A stretch of 64,000 nucleotides of DNA from Achatina immaculata. Taxonomy: Eukaryota > Mollusca > Gastropoda > Stylommatophora > Achatinidae. Positions 11,167 to 21,596 of the stretch are shown piece by piece. Under the pieces are notes generated by a model that worked only from the letters and a program-made list of their open reading frames with translations, ran no database searches and was not told where the DNA came from. The stretch's first letter is position 1. Each line of letters opens with the position of its first letter. Location of the stretch: assembly GCA_009760885.1 (NCBI GenBank), contig CM019701.1:11181963-11245962 (forward strand). The letters run 5' to 3'. Both the position numbers and the translations under genes were made by a program.

Positions 11167-11625
11167 ATATCCACCCTTATTTACGCATGTGAAAACAACT
11201 AAAGAAATAGACAAGAAATTAGACTCTTTTAAATACAAATGCCTAAGGAAAATACTCGGTATAAAGTGGAACGAATTCAAGAACAACGCAGAGATAAGAC
11301 TGATGACTGAACAACAACCAGTCTCATGGGTGATCAGGAAAAGGAGATGGACATATGTTGGTCACGTGATGAGAACAAACGATTAGAGAATCCTAAAACA
11401 AGCTATCAAGTGAAACACAACTGCCAAAGAAAAAGAGGCAGACCACGTGAAACTCTGAAGAAGACATTGTTAAGAGAGACCAAATTAACAGGCATAAAAT
11501 CCCTTGATGAGGTTGAAAGACTCTCCCAAGGCAGGAGGAATTGTCGAATTACCTTGCGAGCCCTATGTGACGTTGAACGGCATGGGAAGGATATAAGATA
11601 TAAGATAAGATTGAATATTAACATC
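11167..11625 (+). mobile_element. NL-E: 5'-truncated LINE 3' end, copy 1
   Basis: Translation across frames gives 'TLIYACE', 'EIDKKLDSFKYKCLRKILG', 'VIRKRRWTYVGHVMR', 'RGRPRETLKKTLLRE' and 'RALCDVERHGKD', in that order. This is the post-RT C-terminal region of a non-LTR element. The tail is 'ataagatataagataag', an (ATAAG)n type. A second copy lies at 13128-13545, and a fragment of the 3' end lies at 51352-51493 on the minus strand. A stop after 'HVMRTND' and a frameshift make it inactive. Confidence 0.82.
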
Positions 11626-11897
11626 ACATACAGGTAAGTATTGTCACAGAGTAAGGACCCTCATAACATCATTTATCATGAACACAAGAACATATAAATA
11701 TGTCCCTCCGAACAGCTGTAATAAGCATCATATAAAAACCCAACATTACATGTATACTATATGTGCATGTCAACGACATTAAAACTCATGGCAAGAAATA
11801 TGCATAACTGAACAATCGTTCAGTGTCTCTTACATAAATAAATCATACCATGTTATCAACATAGACCACAAGCATTATTGAACGATAGCCCATGTCA

Positions 11898-11898
11898 G

Positions 11899-11932
<34 letters not shown>
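11898..11932 (+). repeat. (TA)n microsatellite
   Basis: About 34 bp of uninterrupted TA. Confidence 0.95.
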
Positions 11933-11937
<5 letters not shown>

Positions 11938-12409
11938 TTATTAACAGTGTCCCAACTTATACTAAACCTAGCCATACATACATATGGGTGCACCCAGCGC
12001 ATGCATTATCATCCTTACGAAATCATCTCTACCAACCAAACTCATACACAACCATCCTGATTCCGGGGTGCTCGATGGGGTCAACCACACATCACACTGT
12101 AACACTGTATATACTTCAATATCAAGAACTAACCACATCCACAAAACCACACGATGGCTCGCCCACCGAGACATATCGTGAACTAACAGGAAAATATCCT
12201 TGCGACAATTTGTGTACTAAATAGTGTTCACAGCCTGGTGTTCCGGCCGCTAACAACAGGCTGTTTACAGGTTTTCTAACATCGTGTCTTTTATAGTAGC
12301 CTTTTGAGGGGCTGCAGCTGGTTTTGGCTTTTAGAATTCTCCGTTTTTCTGAAAACCGAAAACGGCTACAACTTCTCAATTTAGTGTGTAGCTTTTTTTT
12401 TTTACATTT
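11933..12409. other. No feature recognised
   Basis: Non-repetitive stretch. Several overlapping short open frames exist on both strands but none has recognisable motifs. At 12270-12300 'ttttctaaca...gtcttttatagt' resembles a decayed monomer of the adjacent 37-bp array. Confidence 0.55.
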
Positions 12410-13065
12410 TTATATTTCTAACAACATAATCGTCTTCATAGTGGGATTTTTAACAACATAATCATTTTCATAGTGGCTTTTTTAACAACATAATCATCTT
12501 CATAGTGGGTTTTTAAACAATATAATCGTCTTCATACTGGGTTTTTAACAACATAAGCATCTTCATAGTGGGTTTTTTAACAACATAATCGTCTTCATAG
12601 TGGGTTTTTTAACAATATAAGCATCTTCATAGTGGGTTTTTAACAACATAATCGTCTTCATAGTGGGTTTTTTAACAACGTAATCATCGTAAATATTTTG
12701 GCCACATTAAACGTCATGATAATTTAGAGAAGACCATCTTGGAGGGATACATAGTGGGAAAAAGAAAGAGAGGAAGACCGAAACGAAGATGGCTGCAAGA
12801 CATCGTTGATGATCTGGAAATGGATGCAGCAGCAGCAGGCCATCTTGCTCACAACCGAGAGGCCTACAGGAGTGCTGTTTGGGAGGCAAAGTTCCGCAAG
12901 GGACATGCAAAGGAATGAATGAAATGAATCATCTTGCCTTTCATAGTGAGTTTTTAACAACATAATCATCTTGTCTTTCATAGTGGGTTTTTAACATCAT
13001 AATCATCTTGTCTTTAATAGTGGGTTTTTAACAACATAATCATCTTGTCTTTTGTAGTGACTTTT
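12410..13065 (+). repeat. 34-37-bp minisatellite split by a LINE insertion
   Basis: Monomers containing 'aacaacataatcatctt' and 'catagtgggtttttt' repeat on both sides of an NL-D fragment (12689-12926). Left monomers read 'cttcatag'. Right monomers read 'cttgtctttcatag', carrying an extra hexamer, and match the array at 10288-10488. Confidence 0.92.
12689..12926 (+). mobile_element. NL-D: 238-bp LINE 3' end inserted in a minisatellite
   Basis: From 'aaatattttggccacatta' to 'gggacatgcaaaggaatga' this is the terminal part of NL-D, encoding FGHIKRHDN, RGRPKRRWLQDIVDD and REAYRSAVWEAKFRKGHA. The array motif 'aatcatc' is present at 12682-12688 and again at 12927-12933, consistent with a target-site duplication of at least 7 bp. 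The array itself makes the exact length ambiguous. The 5' truncation is severe. Confidence 0.88.
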
Positions 13066-13127
13066 TCTGTTTATAAAGATATATTCATCTTGGTTTCAAA
13101 ACGGATTTTTGTGCTTTTAAAAATAAA

Positions 13128-13545
13128 GCTGGAAATCAACTAAAGAAATAGACAAGAAATTAGACTATTGTGAAAACAAATGCCTAAGGAAAATACTTGG
13201 TATAAAGTGGAACGAATTCAAGAACAACGCAGAGATAAGACAGATGAGCAAACAACAACCTGTCTCATGGGTGATCAGAAAAATGATGGACATATTTTGG
13301 TCACGTGATGAGAACAAACGATTAGAGAATCCCAAAACAAGCTATCCAGTGGAGCACAACAGGCCGAAGAAAAAGAGGTCGACCACGTGAAACTCTAAAG
13401 AGGACATTATTAAAAGAAGCCAGTTTAGTGAGCATAACGTCCCTTGATGAGGTTGAAAGACTCGCCGAGAACAAGAAAACTTCGCTAACAACTATGCGAG
13501 TCTTATGTGACGTTTAACTGCACGGGAAGTTGTAAGATGTAAGAA
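13128..13545 (+). mobile_element. NL-E: 5'-truncated LINE 3' end, copy 2
   Basis: It is nearly collinear with 11190-11610, sharing 'aactaaagaaatagacaag', 'ggtataaagtggaacgaatt', 'gtcacgtgatgagaacaa' and 'cttgatgaggttgaaagac'. Private substitutions and a small deletion ('gggtgatcagaaaaatgatg') disrupt the frame. The tail 'gtaagatgtaag' is a decayed version of (ATAAG)n. Confidence 0.82.
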
Positions 13546-13571
13546 AAAACATACTTACCCAAAGTGGTTTT

Positions 13572-13708
13572 TTTCTGTTTCCAACAACAAACTCTTTGTG
13601 TTTTCTGTTTGTAACAACAAACTCTTTGTGTTTTCTGTTTCTAACAACAAACTCCGTGTTTTCTGTTTCTAACAACAAACTCTTTGTGTTTTATGTTTCT
13701 AACAGTAT
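13572..13708 (+). repeat. 30-bp tandem repeat, about 4-5 copies
   Basis: 'ctgtttctaacaacaaactc' plus 'tttgtgtttt' recurs about every 30 bp. The 'tttctaacaaca' core is shared with the 37-bp arrays upstream. Confidence 0.88.
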
Positions 13709-13943
13709 TTTCCGAGATTGAGGAGGAAAAAAAAAATTAAAAATAGAAACACTTTAATGATTAAAATAGAAGGTAAAAGGACAAAAAAACAAGGAAGAAT
13801 AGAAATAAAGAAATATGAAGAAAACGAGTTGAAAGATAATCTAAATATGACAATGTGGAATAACATAAAGAAAAACGATGAAGGAATATGTAAAAAACAG
13901 AAAGAAAGAAAAAGATAGAACAATGTCAAATATATAATATGAA

Positions 13944-14850
13944 GATCTATGTTAAATGATACACACATGACTTGTTATTAAAACGAACTATCCCCATCAT
14001 GTTTCACGTTAAATGATACACACATGACTTGTTATTAAAATGAACTATCCCCATCATGTTTATGTTAAATAATACACACATGACCTGTTATAAAAAAGAA
14101 CTATCCCCATCATGTTTATGTTAAATGATACACACATGACCTGTTATAAAAATGAACTATCCCCATCATGTTTATGTTAAATGATACACACATGACCTGT
14201 TATAAAAAGAACTATCCCCATCATGTTTATGTTAAATGATACACACATGACTTGTTATAAAAATGAACTATCCCCATCATGTTTATGTTAAATGATACAC
14301 ACATGACTTGTTATAAAAATGAACTATCCCCGTCATGTTTTATGTTAAATGATACACACATGACTTGTTATAAAAATGAACTATCCCCGTCATGTTTTAT
14401 GTTAAATGATACACACATGACTTGTTATAAAAATGAACTATCCCCATCATGTTTCATGTTAAATGATACACACATGACTTGTTATAAAAATGAACTATCC
14501 CCGTCATCTTTTATGTTAAATGATACACACATGACTTGTTATAAAAATGAACTATCCCCGTCATGTTTTATGTTAAATGATACACACATGACTTGTTATA
14601 AAAATGAACTATCCCCGTCATGTTTTATGTTAAATGATACACACATGACTTGTTATAAAAATGAACTATCCCCGTCATGTTTTATGTTAAATGATACACA
14701 CATGACTTGTTATAAAAAAGAACTATCCCCATCATGTTTATGTTAAATGATACACACATGACTTGTTATAAAAAAGAACTATCCCCATCATGTTTATGTT
14801 AAATGATACACACATGACTTGTTATAAAAAAGAACTATCCCCGTCATGTT
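13944..14850 (+). repeat. 56-57-bp minisatellite, about 16 copies
   Basis: 'atgttaaatgatacacac' recurs at intervals of 56 or 57 bp. Where the 57-bp form runs uninterrupted (14279-14746) it reads as a 19-residue repeat, which is why a 155-codon frame appears. The neighbouring 56-bp monomers shift the frame. Each unit contains a TATA-like 'gttataaaaatga'. Confidence 0.95.
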
Positions 14851-15330
14851 CCTGCTGAGACGGAACAGTGAACTAACAAAATCTGCACGACACCCCATCT
14901 TTGCTGAACAGGCATCAAATGTTAAAACTTTTTTTTTAAAGCATGGGCGCCAAATTATGTGACAGAAATAACCAGGTCTGCACTATAAAGTTATCGAGGA
15001 ACGCCCAAATCTGACCTGGAACATCAACATCCTTATTTCACTAAGAAATTGTAAAGAGATGTCGCAAGAACGGATGCGACGACAAAAGTCGGTTTCAGGT
15101 GCTTGTGTCAAGAACGAAATGGAAAGATAGTTTTACAACGAAGTGGAAAGACGGTTTTACAACGAAGTAGAAAGACAGTTTTACAACAAAGTGGACTGAA
15201 ATTATTGAAGTTAAGAGTCCAGAAAAATATGAAGCTATAAAGAAAGGTAAAAATATCTGGCGATACATTGCTTATTAGAATTAACTTTCATAGACAGGCA
15301 GATAGACAGAACGAACAAACATACTTTATT
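14851..15330. other. Mostly unique sequence with a small tandem repeat
   Basis: I recognise no gene. At about 15115-15195 'acgaagtggaaagacggttttaca' type units (about 31 bp) recur roughly three times. Confidence 0.6.
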
Positions 15331-15378
15331 TTCAAAGGGTTAAGAATTGGGCACTCAGGCTCGTCTGACATTCTGCCA

Positions 15379-15384
<6 letters not shown>
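15331..15384 (-). mobile_element. NL-A: LINE 3' end fragment
   Basis: Minus-strand reading gives 'ggcagaatgtcaga', 'cctgagtgcccaattcttaa' and 'ccctttgaaaataaag', the signature terminus of NL-A seen at about 28400 and 17500. The (GATA)n array begins exactly upstream of it, replacing the rest of the 3' UTR. Confidence 0.78.

Positions 15385-15463
<79 letters not shown>
15381..15463 (+). repeat. (GATA)n microsatellite
   Basis: About 20 uninterrupted GATA units. Confidence 0.97.
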
Positions 15464-15630
15464 CACACTACATACACACATACATACATACACACATACA
15501 TACATACATACATACACACATACATACATACACACATACATACATACATACATACATACATACATACATACATACATACATACATACATACATACATACA
15601 TACATACACATACATACATACATACATACA
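15464..15630 (+). repeat. (ACAT)n microsatellite with CACA interruptions
   Basis: Tetranucleotide 'acat' repeats. In minus-strand frames they produce 'CMYV' poly-repeats, which are not coding. Confidence 0.96.
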
Positions 15631-16080
15631 AATTAGCACTGACTGTGTTGAGCTGCAAGAAACAATTGAAACTGTGCCATGATTTACAAAACCAAAGGCC
15701 ATTGTCATATTGTAAAAGTGCCAGGTATATTTTGTTCTTAGACTTCGCTGTCTTTCTGTCTCTGTTGACTGAAACACTCGCGAAATATCAACTGGAAATG
15801 TTTGTTTCTGGGAACAAGTTGTTCAAACAAGACTTTGCGACACATAAACACCAAGATCAGCTACTTCTGTTGGGAATGTCAACTTCCTTCCAGGATATTC
15901 AGTTGACCGGAGTATCGTGACTATCAGAGCACTGACGAAAGTGTTGCACAATCCAGGAAATGGCGCTGTTATCTAGATAGGAAAGACAGGAAATCTTAAT
16001 ACAGCTCTGAGTAGACATCTTGGGAGAGGAGTGAAAACAGATTTTATTTGTAGCAATAAGCCTTACATAGTTGGATGCGA
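15631..16080. other. No feature recognised
   Basis: A 91-codon open frame (15645-15920, plus) has no motif I recognise and no supporting context. I treat it as chance. Confidence 0.55.
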
Positions 16081-16228
16081 GAGAAGAAGAAGAAGAAGAA
16101 GCACGTGTTCAGACTGTATGAAAGTTGTTTTGTAATATTGTGTGTTCTTTTTTTTTATACTTGTTGTTGTATTAACATTTGCTGTTGTAACATTGTTAAC
16201 GTAATGCTTCAGTAACAGTAATAATAGC

Positions 16229-16230
16229 TA

Positions 16231-16274
<44 letters not shown>

Positions 16275-16275
16275 A
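16229..16275 (+). repeat. (TAG)n microsatellite
   Basis: About 15 TAG units. A shorter (GAA)n lies at 16083-16100. Confidence 0.95.
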
Positions 16276-16317
16276 AAATAAAGGTAGGTCTAGGAGTGGC
16301 CTAGATATCAGCAGTAA

Positions 16318-16790
16318 TAATATTAGTAACCTGGGCTGCACTCAACCATATCTGGAGCTCCAAGAAGATATTCCGGGAAAACTTTACTACATGGGACCAC
16401 ATTTTGGAAAATGACCCAGACAACCTCTCCCAGACCAAGCGTCTACACAAGATAAAAGGAGTGTTCTGGCCACATACCATCATTAATGACCTCTTGTTAC
16501 GAGAAACAGACATGGCACGGATATCAACAGTCACTGAAAGGAGAAGGTGGCAGTGGGTTGGTCACGTGATGAGAATGACAGAGGAATCCTGGCCGCGAAA
16601 CAGCTTTCATGTGGACCTCACAGGGTAAAAGAACCACGGAACGACACAAAGAGACATGGGGACAGACAACAGAAAGAATGTCGGTAAGCAAAGGACTGAC
16701 ATGGGACACATCCAAGAAGATAACGAAGGACTGACATGGGACACATCCAAGAAGATAACGAAGGACTGACATGGGAGACAGCCGATGTAA
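16318..16790 (+). mobile_element. NL-B: LINE 3' fragment, copy 1
   Basis: The frame 16404-16628 contains 'TVTERRRWQWVGHVMRMTEE', and upstream 'LFWPHTI'-like residues precede 'NDLLLRETDMA'. This matches the post-RT region seen on the minus strand at 28584-28868 ('IEERRWRWLGHVLRMTDN'). Downstream a segment of about 35 bp ('aaggactgacatgggacac') is tandemly repeated about 2.5 times at 16692-16775. That segment corresponds to the 'GLTW' region of the element. Inactive fragment. Confidence 0.72.
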
Positions 16791-16798
16791 CAGAAACT

Positions 16799-17166
16799 AT
16801 CTTCTTTTCTGCTACAGAATGCTATTCTGTTACAGATTTGTTTGTGTGTGAGAAACCCTGTTGCTGTGGTCAAACAACTCACCTGTTTATGCTAGCACGG
16901 AGAAAGAATCCAGAAAGAAAATTCTAGAAAGGGATGTTAGGGATTCTCTGAAAAAACTCACACATGACCTGTCTCTACAACATTCAGACCAGAAACTCCC
17001 TCACTCATACATCCCGCCCCTCAGATCCACGTGACTGAGTTTTCATTCAGAACACGGAGATTCTTTCTCCGCGCTAGCATAAACAGGTGAGTTGTTTGAC
17101 CACAGCAGCAGGGTTTCTCGCAAAAAAATGTGTAACAGAATAGCATTCTGTAGCAGAAAAGAAGAT
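16799..17166. repeat. Long inverted repeat with about 110-bp arms
   Basis: Arm 16799-16910 ('atcttcttttctgctacaga' through 'gctagcacggagaaagaat') is the reverse complement, with few mismatches, of 17059-17166. The spacer is about 148 bp and is not itself symmetric. Cruciform or hairpin-forming, it could be a foldback/MITE-like element or an inverted duplication. No terminal target duplication is evident. Confidence 0.88.
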
Positions 17167-17184
17167 GTAGTATTTGTGTTTATT

Positions 17185-17360
17185 TGTCCTTTTCAGGACA
17201 CATGTTGTAGTTAGATGGATTGTCCTTTTCAGGACAAATGTTGTTGTCAAATGGATTGTCCTTTTCAGGACAAATGTTGTTGTTAGATGGATTGTCCTTT
17301 TGAGGACAGATGTAGTTATCATGTAGAGTGTGTGTTTGATTTGTCCCCTTTTTGGACAAG
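17185..17360 (+). repeat. 36-bp minisatellite, about 5 copies
   Basis: 'tgtccttttcaggacaaatg' occurs at 17185, 17221, 17257 and 17293, then a decayed copy near 17341. Each unit contains the small inverted repeat gtcct-tttc-aggac. It abuts the long inverted repeat. Confidence 0.92.
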
Positions 17361-17465
17361 GTTGTAATTTCCGGTTGAAAGGCGTGTAGTTTTGAAGTTG
17401 GCATGTTTTGTCAATGGAAATCTCGTGCTACCAGCAGCCCCGTATGACTTGGGTACTGGCAGGAG

Positions 17466-17575
17466 GATGGATGGATGGATGGATGGATGGATCTTGAACA
17501 AACTTTATTTTTAAAGAGTTAAGAATTGGGCAGCCAGGCCCGTCATTCTGTACTTCATCATAGAACTTTCACGCA
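17466..17575 (-). mobile_element. NL-A: LINE 3' end with (ATCC)n tail
   Basis: On the minus strand 'acagaatgacgggcctggct' leads to 'gcccaattcttaactcttt', 'aaaaataaag' and then (ATCC)n (plus-strand GGAT at 17466-17492). This is the same 3' terminus as the NL-A copies at 28.4 and 15.3 kb, but with a different tetranucleotide tail. Confidence 0.8.
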
Positions 17576-18100
17576 GTCACAGTCAGGCAGAATTTGTTAC
17601 CCAACATAATAAGTATGCAGAAAAACAAATAAATAAATCATCTCTTGTCCATGCACTCCACAATCTGAGTAACGACATGACAGAATAATATTAGTAATGG
17701 TAGCAGCAGTAATAACAGTAGTAATAATAGTATTAGTTGTAATAATAGCTGTGGTAGTAGCAATAATAGCTCTAGCAATGTAACACTGCTCACGTGTAGG
17801 TGGAAGGTAGGGAGGGGGGGGGGTTGTGGGGGTAGAGATGGAAGTCTGTAGCCTTAGTCAATGATGGATTAATCACCACCTAGGCCCCTAGGCTGAACTA
17901 AGTAAAGGCCCCTGCCTCCCATCCGTACTGTTCATCTCTTGGTATATGGCCTAACTTCCCTGTAGATGTGATAGCTTTGTATCACACTGACCAAACATAA
18001 AACGACGCGTCACTGTCTTCTAGATAACATAAGCTGCTAGTACAGCAATAACAGTCACACGAAACAAAATTATCTCAAGTGTTTGCAGTTTTTTCTCCGT
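17576..18100. other. Unique sequence with degenerate trinucleotide runs
   Basis: 17695-17780 is a degenerate (TAR)n-like block, and a run of 10 G lies at 17814-17823. No gene recognised. Confidence 0.65.
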
Positions 18101-18103
18101 GAC

Positions 18104-18172
18104 GCTGGGCCCTAGATGCTGGGCCCTGGATGCTGGATCCTAGATGCTGGGCCCTTGACGCTGGGCCTTCTA
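18104..18172 (+). repeat. 15-bp tandem repeat, about 4-5 copies
   Basis: 'gatgctgggccctag' variants are repeated in tandem. Confidence 0.88.
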
Positions 18173-18361
18173 GTCTTCCTGGCTCCTAGGATTAAACCTC
18201 TTCAACGTAACGGCTACTCTGCCACTGGCGTTATCACCGGAACAAAGGCGTTTTGATGCGTTTTTTTTTGTGTGGGCCGGTCCAGGTTTCACGGGTGCGC
18301 TAACATCACATGCGCTAGTTCAGTCAAGAGACTGTGTGGCTCAGACTGTTTGTCACATGAG

Positions 18362-18805
18362 TACTGGTCAGTAGGTTTCTGTTTAATAGGTTCAGCAGAC
18401 TGTCGTTTGTGGTCAGTAGGTCTCTGTTAGGAGGTTCAGCAGACTGTCGTTTGTGGTCAATAGGTCTCTGTTAGGAGGTTCAGCAGACTGTCGTTTGTGG
18501 TAAGTAGGTCTCTGTTAGGAGGTTCAGCAGACTGTCGTTTGCGGTCAGTAGGTCTCTGTTAGGAGGTTCAGCAGGCGGGCGTTAGTGGTCAGTAGGTCTC
18601 TGTTAGGAGGTTCAGCAGACGGGCATTAGTGCCAGTAGGTCTCTGCTTGGAGGTCCAGCAGGCGGGCGTTAGTGTCAGTAGGTCTCTGCTTGGAGGTCCA
18701 GCAGGCGGGCGTTAGTGTCAGTAGGTCTCTGCTTGGAGGTCCAGCAGGCGGGCGTTAGTGTCAGTAGGTCTCTGCTTGGAGGTCCAGCAGGCGGGCGTTA
18801 GTGGT
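18362..18805 (+). repeat. 43-44-bp minisatellite, about 10 copies
   Basis: 'gttcagcagactgtcgtttg' at 18390, 18434 and 18478 sets a 44-bp period. The second half uses a derived subtype ('gtccagcaggcgggcgttag', 43 bp). Subtypes are clustered rather than interleaved, which points to local amplification. Confidence 0.93.
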
Positions 18806-18886
18806 CGGTAGTAGATAACTTGAAGCTGTAGTGTTAGACTGTATCGACCTGCGTAGATGACGATTGCAGAACGACGCCCCCCCCCC

Positions 18887-18972
18887 CTCGCCATACAAGT
18901 CGCCTTTTCGTCATACAAGTCGCCTTTTAGCCATACAAGTCGCTTTTAGCCATATAAGTGGCCTTCTCACCA
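18887..18972 (+). repeat. About 21-bp tandem repeat, about 4 copies
   Basis: 'ccatacaagtcgccttttcg' recurs about four times with decay at the end. It is preceded by a run of 11 C. Confidence 0.85.
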
Positions 18973-19104
18973 TAGATGAAATGAACGGTTGTAGATTGGA
19001 CACAACACACACGTTACCGTTGTGAAAATGAATACTAAATGTTCTAATGATACTGGTTTCTGAATTGGGCTTACAGACTTGTTAATATTCCACCAATTGA
19101 TATT

Positions 19105-19129
19105 GTAAGTAAGTAAGTAAGTAAGTAAG
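19105..19129 (+). repeat. (GTAA)n microsatellite
   Basis: Six GTAA units. Confidence 0.93.
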
Positions 19130-19245
19130 ATATTGTTTGTGATAGAAAAGACTGGGGAGTGTAATAATAATGACATAAGAATAAGAACAGTCTAGAAACA
19201 ACTAAATATAACACGAACAGTATATTAAGCTATACAGTTCTTTAT

Positions 19246-19383
19246 AGTGATAGTGGTAATAGTAGTAGTAGTAGTTTTAATATTAGTAGTAGTAGTACTA
19301 GTAATAGTAGAAGTAGTAGTAGTTGTGGTAGTAGCAGTGGTAGTAGTAGTAGTAGTTGTTATAGTAGTAGTGGTAGTAGTAAC

Positions 19384-19417
<34 letters not shown>

Positions 19418-19460
19418 TTTGTTGTTGTTGTTATTGTTGTTGTAACAGTTGTAGTATCAC
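19246..19460 (+). repeat. Degenerate (TAG/GTA)n trinucleotide array
   Basis: Mostly TAG with TTG, TAA and AGT variants. A Val-rich frame (19247-19477) is a translation artefact. Confidence 0.92.
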
Positions 19461-19652
19461 TAGTGGAAGTGGTATAAAATTATCCAAGTGAGATTTGATC
19501 AAATACGTTTCAGTAATGGATAATTGTTCAGCAGTTCTTATATTTATATATAATTTGATATTATTGTTCACCTCCTTCTTTTACTGTTATTTTATACGAA
19601 TACATGTATCACTTGATCACATACTTTGTGATAGGGATAAAAGTATTAGAGG

Positions 19653-19674
19653 ACACACACACACACACACACAC
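19653..19674 (+). repeat. (AC)n microsatellite
   Basis: About 11 AC units. Confidence 0.95.
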
Positions 19675-19744
19675 GCACCCACGTACAGAGATAAATGTTT
19701 AAGTTTTCATCTATTTTTTATGTTTTTTATATGTTGTATTGTCT

Positions 19745-20290
19745 TTGTATGTGATCCGTGAAAAAGGCTTCTGTCGAAATATCGCATTATTGTATGTTCT
19801 TCAGCCATACATTCTCATCCTATTTACTGCCACTCTAGTTTCTGTCCACTTTCCTCACGATTCCTCTGTCCACTTTCCTCACGATTCCTCTGTCCACTTT
19901 CCTCACGATTCCTCTGTCCATTTTCCTCACGATTCCTCTGTCCACTTTCCTCACTATTTCTCTGTCCACTTTCCTCACGATTTCTCTGTCCACTTTCCTC
20001 ACGATTTCTCTGTCCACTTTCCTCACTATTTCTCTGTCCACTTTCCTCACTATTTCTCTGTCCACTTTCCTCACTATTTCTCTGTCCACTTTCCTCACGA
20101 TTTCTCTGTCCACTTTCCTCACGATTTCTCTGTCCACTTTCCTCACGATTTCTCTGTCCACTTTCCTCACGATTTCTCTGTCCACTTTCCTCACGATTTC
20201 TATATCCTTATAAAACTTAACCTTAAACTTCCATTCACTTTATCACTAGAACCAGTTTCACAGCCGTTGTCAATTCATTCCGCCATAAGA
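19745..20290 (+). repeat. Dispersed family DR copy with an internal 24-bp minisatellite
   Basis: The left part ('gtgatccgtgaaaaaggctt', 'cgaaatatcgcattattgta', 'tctagtttctgtccacttt') matches 46257-46370 on the plus strand. At the point where that copy reads 'tttctgcccactttcctcac' once, this copy has about 15 tandem 24-bp units of 'tctgtccactttcctcacga' (19842-20205). After the array the family resumes with 'cactagaaccagttt' (about 20240). The 252-codon frame over it encodes SVHFPHDF repeats and is not otherwise gene-like. Confidence 0.78.
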
Positions 20291-20810
20291 TTAGAAAATA
20301 TGCCTCACCTGTCAGTAAGTCTGTTGAGTAAAATCCGTCTATTCAATTTTCACGCTTGGGAAACTTTTTTTTTTATCAAATATCAGGTATTTGCGATATT
20401 GTTTACACAGTGTCTGTCTTTCTGCTTCCATATGTACTATTGTTATCTGAGACAATCCTCTTTATCCGTATTCAATGTTAGCGTCGAGTATTTCTAAGTA
20501 TCTACTTAATTCTGTTGTAATACTGCTAATACGGTGGGAATGTTTCTCTCTCACCCTTTTAAAAATTTTCAATTGTTTCTTACCTACATTCTAGTTATCA
20601 ATAATAGTCATAACTATAATAAACATGTTAATAGTAAAATAATAATAATAGCAACATTAATAATAATTATTGTAATACTGTCCTAATATGCAAGGAACTA
20701 TGTCACATATAGACGTGCGTCAATCATGGAGGGATAACTTCTTCGTCTTTTCCGGGTCAATCCCCCCCGAACAATGTCACAATAGCAAGGGTTTTCCAGC
20801 TATTTGTGCG
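20291..20810. other. No feature recognised
   Basis: AT-rich unique DNA with a short (TAA)n-like stretch near 20637-20660. Confidence 0.6.
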
Positions 20811-20811
20811 G

Positions 20812-20900
20812 TAGTAGTGAAATAGCACTATTAGTAATAGTAATAGTAGTAGTAGTAATAGTAGTAGTAGTAGTAGTAATAGTAGTAGTAGTAGTAGTAA

Positions 20901-20955
<55 letters not shown>
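20812..20955 (+). repeat. (TAG)n microsatellite
   Basis: About 45 trinucleotides, mainly TAG with TAA variants near the left end. Confidence 0.95.
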
Positions 20956-20956
<1 letters not shown>

Positions 20957-21346
20957 ACAGTTGAAGTTATAGTAGTTGTAATTGTAGTTGCTTGTTTTGA
21001 TAGTTGAAGTAGTAGTAGTTGTAACTGTAGTTGCTTGTTTTGACAGTTGAAGTTGTAGTAGTTGTAACTGTAGTTGCTTGTTTTGACAGTTGAAGTTGTA
21101 GTAGTTGTAACTGTATTTGCTTGTTTTGACAGTTGAAGTTGTAGTAGTTGTAACTGTAGTTGCTTGTTTTGACAGTTGAAGTTGTAGTAGTTGTAACTGT
21201 AGTTGCTTGTTTTGACAGTTGAAGTTGTAGTAGTTATAATTGTAGTTGCTTGTTTTGACAGTTGAAGTTGTAGTAGTTATAATTGTAGTTGCTTGTTTTG
21301 ACAGTTGAAGTTGTAGTAGTTGTAATTGTAGTTGCTTGTTTTGACA
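20956..21346 (+). repeat. 43-bp minisatellite, about 9 copies
   Basis: 'cttgttttgacagttgaagt' at 20991, 21034 and 21077 sets the 43-bp period. The rest of the unit is 'tgtagtagttgtaactgtag', itself TAG-like. The array directly continues the TAG microsatellite. Confidence 0.94.
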
Positions 21347-21540
21347 TATCCGTGCACGACCTTTGCTAGAAATATTTTCAGTTTCTTTTCCAGTGAAGCC
21401 GGATTTGTAAGAGAAGCGGGGTAAGTGACCTTAAACCGAGCAGATAACACCGCACAGATATAGTAATACTCCCAGATCCGCCTCTTAGATATCCTGCCAG
21501 TGGCTGGGGTGACTGTATTTACACACAGAGCAAAGCTTAC

Positions 21541-21557
21541 ACACACACACACATACA

Positions 21558-21592
<35 letters not shown>
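21541..21592 (+). repeat. (AC)n microsatellite
   Basis: About 50 bp of AC with two interruptions. Confidence 0.96.

Positions 21593-21596
<4 letters not shown>

Noticed and set aside
14279..14746. 155-codon frame with a 19-residue repeat
   Set aside because: It exists only where 57-bp monomers are contiguous. Adjacent 56-bp monomers of the same array shift the frame.
19739..20497. 252-codon frame with SVHFPHDF repeats and non-repeat ends
   Set aside because: The non-repeat ends match a dispersed repeat found elsewhere in the window in both orientations, so the frame is not evidence of a host protein.
21348..21520. Possible protein fragment ('RFKVTYPASLTNPASLEKK') on the minus strand
   Set aside because: The frame continues into AC and minisatellite repeats and matches no domain I recognise.
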